Below are positions 7,536 through 15,451 of a stretch of DNA of 56,482 nucleotides, piece by piece. The notes under the pieces were generated by a model. It was not told the DNA's origin. It saw only the letters and a list, made by a program, of their open reading frames with translations, and made no database searches. The stretch lies in NCBI RefSeq assembly GCF_014197445.1, contig NZ_JACIFO010000008.1, positions 35,274 through 91,755 on the forward strand, read 5' to 3'. Position numbers and translations under genes: made by a program. Source of the DNA: Mesonia hippocampi. GTDB lineage: Bacteria > Bacteroidota > Bacteroidia > Flavobacteriales > Flavobacteriaceae. Every line of letters begins with the position of its first letter. Within the stretch, counting starts at the first letter, position 1.

Positions 7536-9062
7536 TTAATGTTTAAAATGACGAGTTCCTGTCATAACCATTGCCATTTTATTTTCATCGCAATAAGTTA
7601 TGCTTAACTCATCTTTTATAGAACCTCCAGGTTGAATTACAGCGGTTATCCCTGCGTTATCTGCTATTTCTACACAATCTGGGAAAGGGAAAAAGGCATC
7701 GCTAGCCATAACCGCTCCTGTTAAATCAAACTTAAAAGCTTTTGCTTTCTCTATTGCTTGGCGTAAGGCATCTACACGAGAGGTTTGTCCTGTTCCACTT
7801 GCACAAAGTTGCTTGTTTTTGGCAAGTACTATGGTGTTTGATTTGGTGTGTTTAGATAGTTTTGAAGCAAATAGCATATCGGCTATTTGTGCTTCTGTTG
7901 GCGTTACTTTTGTTACTGTTTTTAAATCCTTAGCAGCGTCTGTTTTTAAATCTTTATCTTGTACCAAAACACCATTTAAACAGGTTCTTACTGTTTTTGT
8001 AGGCAGGGCTACTTCTTTTTGTGTTAACAAAATTCTGTTTTTCTTTCCTTTAAGTATTTCTATCGCTTCTGCACTGTATGAAGGTGCGATTACCACTTCA
8101 CAGAAAAGTTTATGAATCTCCGTAGCTGTAGCTGCATCTATTTCTGTGTTACTAATTAAGATTCCGCCAAAAGCCGAAACGGGGTCGCCTGCCAATGCAT
8201 CTGTATAAGCTTCTAAAACGGTATCTCTTTGTGCTAATCCGCACGCGTTATTATGTTTTAAAATAGCAAATGTTGGGGCTTCATTTTTAAACTCTTCCAT
8301 TAGGTTTACCGCTGCATCTACATCTAATAAATTGTTATATGATAATTCTTTACCATGTAATTTATCAAACATTATATCAAAATCTCCAAAAAAGAAACCT
8401 TCTTGATGTGGGTTTTCGCCATAACGCAATTGTTTACCTTGTGTTTGGCTTTCTTTATAAACTACTTCTTCTTCGTTAAAGTAGTTAAAAATCGCCGTAT
8501 CGTAATGCGAAGAAATATTAAAGGCTTTTGCTGCAAAACGCTTTCGGTTTTTTAGGCTAATTTCTCCGTTGTTTTCCTGTAGCAATGTTAAAAGCTCGGT
8601 ATAATCTTGCATAGAAGATACACAAAGTACATCTTTAAAATTTTTAGCAGCTGCACGGATTAAAGAAATCCCTCCGATATCTATTTTCTCTATAATATCT
8701 TGCTCTGAAGCACCTGAGGCTACTGTTTTCTCGAACGGATATAAATCTACAATCACCAAGTCTAATTGAGGAATCTCAAAACTTTTCATTTCTTCCACAT
8801 CGCTTTCATTATCTTGGCGGTTTAAAATACCTCCAAACACTTTTGGATGTAATGTTTTTACGCGTCCTCCTAAAATTGAAGGATAAGAAGTTACCTCCTC
8901 TACTGGTACTACAGGGATGCCTTTTTCTTTGATAAATTGTTCTGTTCCTCCTGTAGAATATATGGTTACACCTTGTTTATGTAGCTCTTCTACAATAGGC
9001 GATAAACCATCTTTATGAAATACTGAAATTAATGCGGATTGAATTTTTTTGGTGTTGCTCAT
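7536..9062 (-). CDS. purH: Bifunctional AICAR formyltransferase / IMP cyclohydrolase
   Basis: PurH carries out the last two steps of IMP synthesis: formylation of AICAR with 10-formyl-tetrahydrofolate and ring closure. The N-terminal cyclohydrolase domain (to about residue 190) has YSTGGT (35-40) and the block from VKTLHPKVFGGIL (68-80). The transformylase domain has the catalytic pair Lys269-His270 in KHNNACG. Length 508 is normal for the family. It is upstream of mreB on the same strand, with only 45 bp between them, an arrangement seen in related flavobacteria. A candidate promoter lies 24-31 bp before the start codon. Confidence 0.97.
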   Translation of the reverse strand: MSNTKKIQSALISVFHKDGLSPIVEELHKQGVTIYSTGGTEQFIKEKGIPVVPVEEVTSYPSILGGRVKTLHPKVFGGILNRQDNESDVEEMKSFEIPQLDLVIVDLYPFEKTVASGASEQDIIEKIDIGGISLIRAAAKNFKDVLCVSSMQDYTELLTLLQENNGEISLKNRKRFAAKAFNISSHYDTAIFNYFNEEEVVYKESQTQGKQLRYGENPHQEGFFFGDFDIMFDKLHGKELSYNNLLDVDAAVNLMEEFKNEAPTFAILKHNNACGLAQRDTVLEAYTDALAGDPVSAFGGILISNTEIDAATATEIHKLFCEVVIAPSYSAEAIEILKGKKNRILLTQKEVALPTKTVRTCLNGVLVQDKDLKTDAAKDLKTVTKVTPTEAQIADMLFASKLSKHTKSNTIVLAKNKQLCASGTGQTSRVDALRQAIEKAKAFKFDLTGAVMASDAFFPFPDCVEIADNAGITAVIQPGGSIKDELSITYCDENKMAMVMTGTRHFKH

Positions 9063-9085
9063 AGTGTTGTGTTGTTTTCAGGCTG

Positions 9086-9093
9086 CAAAAGTA
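9086..9093 (-). promoter_or_regulatory. Candidate -7 promoter element of purH
   Basis: On the minus strand the bases read TACTTTTGC, matching the Bacteroidota -7 consensus TAnnTTTG, placed 24-31 bp upstream of the purH start. No clear TTG -33 element is seen at the usual spacing. Confidence 0.5.
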
Positions 9094-9150
9094 CTATTTT
9101 TAACGCTAAAAACTACCTTCTAATTGTTTTAAAATTGTAGGTTTTTTAAT

Positions 9151-9183
9151 AAAAAACGACTGCAAAATATGCAGCCGTTTTTG
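9151..9183 (-). terminator. Hairpin terminator downstream of the threonylcarbamoyl-AMP synthase gene
   Basis: The arms AAAAACGACTGCA and TGCAGCCGTTTTT are complementary with one mismatch around a 5-base loop (AAATA). A-rich and T-rich flanks allow it to act as a rho-independent terminator for the minus-strand gene ending at 9202. Confidence 0.7.
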
Positions 9184-9201
9184 TATTGTTATTTTTATAG
9201 G

Positions 9202-9819
9202 TTAAAAAATATCTAAACTCCCTTTTCCTTCTCGAACCACTTCTGGTTCTGACTGGGTTAAATCTATTACGGTAGAAGCTATGTTGTCGCCATAACCTCC
9301 ATCGATAACTACAGCTACATGTTTATCCCATTTTTCTGCTATTAATTCAGGATCTGTGGTATATTCCAAAACTTCATCTTCGTCTCTAATTGAGGTTGAT
9401 ATAATTGGGTTTCCTAAGGCTTCTACTATTGCTAGTGCGATATTGTTTTTTGGAACTCTAATTCCTACAGTTTTTTTCTTTTTAAACACACTTGGTAAAT
9501 TATTGCTTCCGTTTAATATAAACGTATATGGACCAGGTAAACTGCGTTTAAGCAGCTTAAATGTACTGCTATCTAAAGTAGCGTAATCTGCAATATTACT
9601 CAAATCTTTACAAATAAAAGAGAGGTTGGCTTTGGCTAATTTTATTCCTTTTAATTGGGCTATTTTTTCTAGGGCTTTGGTATTGGTTATATCACAACCT
9701 AAACCATAAACGGTATCGGTAGGGTAAATAATTAAACCTCCGTTTTTTAATACATCTACTACTTTTTGTATTTCTTTAGCTGAAGGATTTTCTTCATAGA
9801 TTTTTATAAGCTCTGCCAT
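9202..9819 (-). CDS. L-threonylcarbamoyladenylate synthase (YrdC/Sua5 family)
   Basis: This enzyme makes threonylcarbamoyl-AMP from threonine, bicarbonate and ATP for the t6A37 modification of ANN-decoding tRNAs. The family block GGLIIYPTDTVYGLGCD near residues 28-44, SLPGPYTFIL near 109-118 and VGIRVP near 138-143 are all present. At 205 residues it is a stand-alone YrdC domain without the extra Sua5 C-terminal domain, so TsaC/YciO-type is the closest description. It is a single gene with a hairpin terminator after it. Confidence 0.9.
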   Translation of the reverse strand: MAELIKIYEENPSAKEIQKVVDVLKNGGLIIYPTDTVYGLGCDITNTKALEKIAQLKGIKLAKANLSFICKDLSNIADYATLDSSTFKLLKRSLPGPYTFILNGSNNLPSVFKKKKTVGIRVPKNNIALAIVEALGNPIISTSIRDEDEVLEYTTDPELIAEKWDKHVAVVIDGGYGDNIASTVIDLTQSEPEVVREGKGSLDIF

Positions 9820-9885
9820 ATTAATAGTGTTTGTTTTTATTAAAAGCCTTAAGATAGTTATTTTTACTTTAGTTTTTACAAACTT

Positions 9886-9911
9886 GTTATTTTTTTAATT
9901 AAAAAAATAAC
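9886..9911 (-). terminator. Perfect 13-bp-arm palindrome after uvrD
   Basis: GTTATTTTTTTAA and TTAAAAAAATAAC form a perfect palindrome directly after the uvrD stop codon (9913). As a hairpin it would have a tiny AATT loop and T-rich arms on both strands. A terminator is the simplest reading. Confidence 0.55.
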
Positions 9912-9912
9912 T

Positions 9913-12243
9913 TTACAACATATCTAACTTAGCAAATTTCAGTAATAATTTTTTTATTCCTCCGCTGTCAAAGTCTATTTCTGCTTTTTTATCTTGTCCT
10001 ATTCCTTCTACTCCCACAATAGTTCCGTTTCCGAATCTTGCATGGCTTACCCGTTGCCCTTTTTCTAATGCTGGTATTTTTGTAGCACTAGACGATTGTT
10101 GTGTTTCTGTATTACTTACAGGTCTTAATCTTCTTAGTTTTTTAAGCTGACTATCTGTTGGGCGATGTGAAGGTGGTGGTGTTCCTTTTTGTGGTTTTGT
10201 TTGCCTTAATTTGCTTTTATCTACTTCGCCAAATATATCTCTACCTATAGGTGATTTATAGGTGTAATTATCTTTTTGAGCAAATAGGTACTCTTTAAAT
10301 TTATCGTCTATTTCTTCTATAAATCTACTAGGTTCGGCATCTATAAGTTTCCCCCAACGGTAACGAGAATGTGTATAAGTAAGAAATGCTTGTTTTTCTG
10401 CTCGTGTAAGTGCTACATAAAACAAACGCCGTTCTTCTTCTAACTCTGCCCTGGTATTCATACTCATGGCAGAAGGAAACAAATCTTCTTCCATCCCTAC
10501 AATATATACGTAAGGAAACTCTAAACCTTTGGCCAAATGTATGGTCATTAAAGCCACTCTATCCTCATCTTCTTGTGCTTTATCCATATCGGTTGCTAAA
10601 GCTACATCCTCCAAAAACTCGGTAAGTGATCCTGTAGCATCAGCTATTTCCTTTTGCCCTTCTACAAAATCCTTTATACCATTTAGCAATTCCTCGATGT
10701 TTTCTACTCTTGCAATTCCTTCTGGTGTACCATCTTTTTTCATTTCTAACAAAAGCCCCGTTTGTCTAGCTACTTGTTCTGTAATTTCGAAGGCATTTTT
10801 TGTTTTTGTTAAAACCTCGAAATGCTTTATCATGTTAGCAAAATTAGTAAGCTTTGTACGAGTTCCTGCATTTATTTTTAGGTCTATTCTTGTTATGTTT
10901 TCTATGATTTCAAAAATAGACTTCTGGTAATGATTAGCAGCTAAGGCTAATTTATCCATTGTAGTGGCTCCTATTCCGCGTGCTGGAAAATTTATGATAC
11001 GTTTTAATGCTTCTTCATCATTAGGGTTTACCACTAAGCGTAAATAAGCAAGAATATCTTTAATTTCTTTACGTTGGTAGAAAGATAATCCGCCATAAAT
11101 TCTATACGGGATATCGCGTTTACGCAATGCATCTTCTATTGCTCTACTTTGCGCGTTGGTTCTGTATAAAATAGCAAAATCTCCATTGTTTAATTGATTT
11201 TCCATTTTATTATCGAAAATAGACCGCGCTACAAATCTTCCTTCTTCCGCATCGGTAACTAAACGGTTTATTTTAATCCTCGCTCCTTCTTCGTTAGCTG
11301 TCCAAACTACTTTTTCTAGTTTAGTTTTATTTTTATCAATCACCGAGTTGGCAGCTTCTACTATATTTTTTGTAGACCTGTAATTTTGTTCTAATCGATA
11401 TACCTGCACATCATCATAATCGCGTTGAAAATTTAAAATATTATTGATGTTTGCCCCTCGAAATGCATAAATACTTTGTGCATCATCTCCTACAACACAA
11501 ATGTTTTGAAATTTATCGCTTAAAGCTTTTACAATAAGGTATTGCGAGTGGTTTGTATCTTGGTACTCATCTACCAAAATGTAGCGAAACCTGTTTTGGT
11601 ACTTTGCTAAAACTTCTGGAAACCGAGTAAGCAGCTCGTTGGTTCTTAATAATAAATCATCAAAATCCATGGCACCTGCTTTAAAACACCTATCTACATA
11701 GGCTTTATATATTTCTCCTAACCGCGGACGTTTTGCCATGGCATCTGCTTCTTGTAATTCTGGATTATTAAAATAGGCTTTTACCGTTATCAGGCTATTT
11801 TTATAAGATGATATTCTAGAATAAACTTGCTTATACTTATAGACGTCTTTATCTAATTGCATTTCTTTTATAATAGCCGAAACAAGCCGTTGAGAATCCT
11901 GCGTATCGTATATGGTAAAGTTAGACGGGTAACCCAATTTATCGGCTTCAAAACGAAGTATTTTAGCAAACACAGAGTGAAAAGTTCCCATCCAAAGGTT
12001 TTTTGCCTCACTATTTCCTACAATCTGGGCTATACGAGCCTTCATTTCTCTAGCAGCTTTATTGGTAAAGGTTAAGGATAGAATATTAAAAGCATCTACA
12101 CCTTTACTCATCAAATAAGCTATCCTATAGGTAAGCACTCTTGTTTTTCCAGAGCCAGCACCTGCTATAACCATCATAGCGCCATCCTTTTGCAATACAG
12201 GAGCACGCTGCGCTTCATTCAATTCATCGATATAATTTTCCAA
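9913..12243 (-). CDS. uvrD: ATP-dependent DNA helicase, UvrD/PcrA type
   Basis: This superfamily 1A 3'-5' helicase acts in nucleotide-excision and mismatch repair and clears recombinase from DNA. Walker A is AGAGSGKT (27-34), motif II is DEYQDT, motif III follows with GDDAQSIYAFRGA, and motif VI is VALTRAEKQ. The C-terminal end has the PcrA-type Tudor-like module that binds RNA polymerase (GQRVSHARFGNGTIVGVEG). Length 776 is standard. The gene is monocistronic and divergent from the gene at 12408. Confidence 0.96.
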   Translation of the reverse strand: MENYIDELNEAQRAPVLQKDGAMMVIAGAGSGKTRVLTYRIAYLMSKGVDAFNILSLTFTNKAAREMKARIAQIVGNSEAKNLWMGTFHSVFAKILRFEADKLGYPSNFTIYDTQDSQRLVSAIIKEMQLDKDVYKYKQVYSRISSYKNSLITVKAYFNNPELQEADAMAKRPRLGEIYKAYVDRCFKAGAMDFDDLLLRTNELLTRFPEVLAKYQNRFRYILVDEYQDTNHSQYLIVKALSDKFQNICVVGDDAQSIYAFRGANINNILNFQRDYDDVQVYRLEQNYRSTKNIVEAANSVIDKNKTKLEKVVWTANEEGARIKINRLVTDAEEGRFVARSIFDNKMENQLNNGDFAILYRTNAQSRAIEDALRKRDIPYRIYGGLSFYQRKEIKDILAYLRLVVNPNDEEALKRIINFPARGIGATTMDKLALAANHYQKSIFEIIENITRIDLKINAGTRTKLTNFANMIKHFEVLTKTKNAFEITEQVARQTGLLLEMKKDGTPEGIARVENIEELLNGIKDFVEGQKEIADATGSLTEFLEDVALATDMDKAQEDEDRVALMTIHLAKGLEFPYVYIVGMEEDLFPSAMSMNTRAELEEERRLFYVALTRAEKQAFLTYTHSRYRWGKLIDAEPSRFIEEIDDKFKEYLFAQKDNYTYKSPIGRDIFGEVDKSKLRQTKPQKGTPPPSHRPTDSQLKKLRRLRPVSNTETQQSSSATKIPALEKGQRVSHARFGNGTIVGVEGIGQDKKAEIDFDSGGIKKLLLKFAKLDML

Positions 12244-12310
12244 AACAATTCTTTTTTAGGGACGGAATTTATTAATTTTACTTTAGCTAACTTTGATAAT
12301 GGTAAGCAAT

Positions 12311-12346
12311 TTATAAACAATTATCAAATTATAAACAATTATCAAA
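12311..12346. repeat. Two tandem perfect 18-bp repeats in a divergent promoter region
   Basis: TTATAAACAATTATCAAA occurs twice head to tail between uvrD (minus) and the glutamate-synthase-like gene (plus). The reverse motif TTTGATAAT occurs just upstream (12293-12301). This could be a binding site for a regulator of either gene. Confidence 0.55.
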
Positions 12347-12407
12347 AGTATTGTTTGTATCGAAATAAATTTAATACTTTAGCCCGTTAAAAAAACTCCT
12401 AAATTTT

Positions 12408-14012
12408 ATGGATAAAATCGTTGATTTTCTTGGTGACATTACTTGGTGGCAGTGGATTTTGTTTATAATCCTGCTTATCATCGTAAGAGATGTTTTCTTT
12501 AACAAAAAACACATTATTACACACAACTTCCCCTTTGTTGGGCACTTTAGGTATATCCTAGAAAGTATAGGCCCTGAATTAAGGCAATACATTGTAGCAA
12601 ATAACCGCGAGGAGCTTCCGTTTAACAGGGTTGAACGCAGCTGGGTATACGCTTCGGCAAAAAATCAAAACAACTACGAAGGCTTTGGTACCGATCAAAA
12701 TATATACGAAACCAACTATATCTTTATAAAAAATGCCATCTCTCCTTATCGGATGAAGGCAGATAACCCTAATATTTCTGACCCCTACTTTCTTCCTTGT
12801 GCAAAAGTAATGGGCTTACACCATAAACGCAGAAAACCTTTTAGGCCAGCATCGGTAATAAACATTTCTGCAATGAGTTTTGGTAGTTTATCAGCAAGAG
12901 CCGTAGAATCGCTAAACAGCGGAGCTGCCAAATGTTACGCATACCACAATACTGGCGAAGGTGGTTTATCTCCGTACCATAAACAAGGCGGCGATATTGT
13001 ATACCAAATAGGAACAGGGTATTTTGGTGTTCGTGATGAAGAAGGAAACTTCTCGATAGATGCTTTAGTAAAATTGGTAGAAGAAAACCCTTGTATAAAA
13101 GCTATCGAAATAAAACTTTCTCAAGGAGCAAAACCTGGAAAAGGAGGTGTATTACCCGCCTCTAAAATCACACCAGAAATTTCTAAAATCCGTAGAGTTC
13201 CGCTAGGGAAAGATGTTATTTCACCACCTTATCATCGTGCTTTTAGCACCAACCAAGAAATGATAGATTTTGTAGAAAAAATTGCCAATGCAACAGGCCT
13301 TCCTGTTGGTATTAAAGCTGCTATCGGAAAACTTGATGATTGGAGAATTATTGCTCGTTTGATGAAAGAACAAGGAAAAGGTCCCGATTTTATTAGTATT
13401 GACGGCGGTGAAGGCGGTACAGGAGCCGCGCCTCCAAGTTTTGCAGACCACGTTGCTATGCCTTGGATGTATGGCTTTAGAAATATTTATAAAATATTTA
13501 AAGACGTAAACCTTAGCGACCAAATTGTTTTTGTAGGAAGTGGTAAATTAGGTTTCCCAAGTAAAGCTGCTATGGCTTTTGCCATGGGCGCAGATATACT
13601 TAACGTAGCCAGGGAAGCTATGATGAGTATTGGCTGTATCCAAGCTCAATCTTGTCACAATAATACTTGCCCAACAGGCATTGCTACACAAAATAAATGG
13701 TTGCAATCTGGGATTAACGTAGCCAATAAAGCAGAAAGATTAAGTTACTATTTTAAAAACTTCTGCAAAGAGTTTATAGAAATCACACACGCCTGTGGTT
13801 ACGAGCATCCTTGCCAATTTACTATGGATGATGTAGACATGAACCTCAGCGACCAAGATTTTACAAAATCTTTGGCAGATTCGTTTGAATACCACAAAAC
13901 AAAAGTTCCTTTTGAGAGCATGAAAGCCCTTATGGAATGCCCTTTCCTTGGAGGTAATTACCGTGAGTTAAATGGACAAACTACAATAGATAAACAAAAA
14001 ATTCGTTACTAA
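12408..14012 (+). CDS. FMN-binding glutamate synthase family protein, membrane-anchored
   Basis: The protein carries the FMN/iron-sulfur core of the glutamate synthase large subunit without the amidotransferase domain. A single membrane segment (residues about 13-26) precedes a TIM barrel whose hallmarks are SAMSFGSLS, the glycine-rich IDGGEGGTGAAP and the cysteine cluster CIQAQSCHNNTCPTG near 405-420 that would ligate an Fe-S cluster. Length 534 matches this subfamily, which is common in Bacteroidota and whose physiological reaction is not settled. No gltD partner is adjacent. It is followed 17 bp later by a DUF7935 membrane protein. Confidence 0.9.
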   Translation: MDKIVDFLGDITWWQWILFIILLIIVRDVFFNKKHIITHNFPFVGHFRYILESIGPELRQYIVANNREELPFNRVERSWVYASAKNQNNYEGFGTDQNIYETNYIFIKNAISPYRMKADNPNISDPYFLPCAKVMGLHHKRRKPFRPASVINISAMSFGSLSARAVESLNSGAAKCYAYHNTGEGGLSPYHKQGGDIVYQIGTGYFGVRDEEGNFSIDALVKLVEENPCIKAIEIKLSQGAKPGKGGVLPASKITPEISKIRRVPLGKDVISPPYHRAFSTNQEMIDFVEKIANATGLPVGIKAAIGKLDDWRIIARLMKEQGKGPDFISIDGGEGGTGAAPPSFADHVAMPWMYGFRNIYKIFKDVNLSDQIVFVGSGKLGFPSKAAMAFAMGADILNVAREAMMSIGCIQAQSCHNNTCPTGIATQNKWLQSGINVANKAERLSYYFKNFCKEFIEITHACGYEHPCQFTMDDVDMNLSDQDFTKSLADSFEYHKTKVPFESMKALMECPFLGGNYRELNGQTTIDKQKIRY

Positions 14013-14029
14013 CTAAAAAACTTTCTACA

Positions 14030-14554
14030 ATGTTTAATGATGTTAATTTTGTTCAAGTCTTCTTTAGTGTTTTACCAGCTTTAGTCGTTGCATTTATCTG
14101 TTATTATTTCTTTAGTAATTTTATAGCTAATGAAAATCAAAAAAGAGATTTTATGCTTAGGCGAGAAAACAGTAAAACCTTAACGCCGCTTAGGTTACAA
14201 GCAATGGAACGAATGACACTTTTTTTAGAACGCATTGATCCTGGAAGTTTATTAGTAAGAATAAAACCGTATAACGACAGTAAACATGATTATGAAAATT
14301 TACTAATTCAGAATATCGAAACTGAATTTGAACATAATCTTGCTCAACAAATTTATATTAGTGATGCATGTTGGCACGCCATCAAGGCTACAAAAAGTGC
14401 CACTATTTCTTTAATTAGACAGGCTAATATGTCGGACAAAGTAGATTCTCCCGATAAACTTCGGGAGGTTGTACTTACCGAACTTATTGATAAAAATGCT
14501 CCTAGCACGACCGGGATTGCGTTTATAAAAAAAGAAGCCCGAGAATTATTTTAA
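14030..14554 (+). CDS. DUF7935-type membrane protein
   Basis: This is a 174-residue protein with one N-terminal membrane segment (residues about 10-28) and a cytoplasmic helical domain. The motif SKTLTPLRLQAMERMTLFLERI is a strongly conserved flavobacterial signature of unknown function. It lies 17 bp after the glutamate-synthase-like gene and is likely co-transcribed with it. Its last nine bases overlap the 3' end of the convergent patatin gene. No reaction can be assigned. Confidence 0.8.
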   Translation: MFNDVNFVQVFFSVLPALVVAFICYYFFSNFIANENQKRDFMLRRENSKTLTPLRLQAMERMTLFLERIDPGSLLVRIKPYNDSKHDYENLLIQNIETEFEHNLAQQIYISDACWHAIKATKSATISLIRQANMSDKVDSPDKLREVVLTELIDKNAPSTTGIAFIKKEARELF

Positions 14555-15451
14555 TTTATTTTTTTGTAAGGTTAAATATTTCTCTTCTGCATAAGCATAA
14601 CCTTGCTCCCACCAAAGACTCATTAATTTTTTATTGAAAATCAATGAATTTTCGGTAAGTTTACTAGGTGTGTAATACAGGTTAAGCACTACGTTTTTAT
14701 TAATCGCTGCAAGTTTTCCTTCTATAATATTGCTTCGTTCTACTTGATCTACCATATAACCAAATAAGCTTAACATTAAAGAAAATGGATTTTTACCTAA
14801 AACTTTATTTCGTTCCATGTTTTCCGACTCTAAAATAATTACATCAACCTCGGTTGCTCCTCTTTTTATGGCCTCTCGTATTGGAACAACGCTTCCAAAT
14901 CCGCCATCAGCATATTCATAGCCATTTTTAGTAACAAGACTCATAAAAGGAAGGTAATTACAAGATATCCAAATCCAATCACAAAATTCTTCATACGAAA
15001 AATCTTGTATCGATTTATATTCTACACTACTTTTAGATAAGTTAGCTACCGTTACAATAACATCTTTCCTCGTAGCTTTTATACTTTCAAACTCTTCTGG
15101 TGTGAAACTATTTCTTATAAGTTTACGCAGGTTTTTACTTTCTCCAAAAGTTCTCTTTTTCTTTATAAACTGTAATATTGTATTTTTAAAATTAATGGCT
15201 ACATATTCTCTATTGCCTTTTTTTTTCACCACAAAAGGACTTAGACTAAAAATTTTCCGCTGGTTTACATTGGTATAAATTTCATGCAATTTATCTAGCT
15301 TACCTAATGCTAAATGTGGCAACAGTAAACTCCCTGTAGAAGTTCCTACAAAAATATCGTAGTTTTTTTTCTGCTTACCTATAAGGAATTGGGCTACGCC
15401 CCCTGCGTAAGCACCTTTACTTCCGCCGCCAGATATAACTAGTGCTTTCAT
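14546..15451 (-). CDS. Patatin-like phospholipase
   Basis: This is a serine-aspartate dyad lipid hydrolase. The oxyanion-hole loop SGGGSKGAYAGG (residues 7-18), nucleophile elbow GTSTG (Ser38) and catalytic DGG (Asp182) are all intact. There is no signal peptide, so it acts in the cytosol. Length 301 is typical of the bacterial YjjU/RssA-like single-domain form. Its start overlaps the stop of the upstream M1 peptidase gene by four bases (ATGA), which implies translational coupling. Substrate unknown; lysophospholipid or acylglycerol esters are likely. Confidence 0.9.
   Translation of the reverse strand: MKALVISGGGSKGAYAGGVAQFLIGKQKKNYDIFVGTSTGSLLLPHLALGKLDKLHEIYTNVNQRKIFSLSPFVVKKKGNREYVAINFKNTILQFIKKKRTFGESKNLRKLIRNSFTPEEFESIKATRKDVIVTVANLSKSSVEYKSIQDFSYEEFCDWIWISCNYLPFMSLVTKNGYEYADGGFGSVVPIREAIKRGATEVDVIILESENMERNKVLGKNPFSLMLSLFGYMVDQVERSNIIEGKLAAINKNVVLNLYYTPSKLTENSLIFNKKLMSLWWEQGYAYAEEKYLTLQKNKLK

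Noticed and set aside
10529-10930. A 133-codon plus-strand frame inside uvrD
   Set aside because: It is a serine-rich shadow of the uvrD coding strand.
12311-12346. Tandem repeat as a CRISPR
   Set aside because: Only two copies with no spacers between them.
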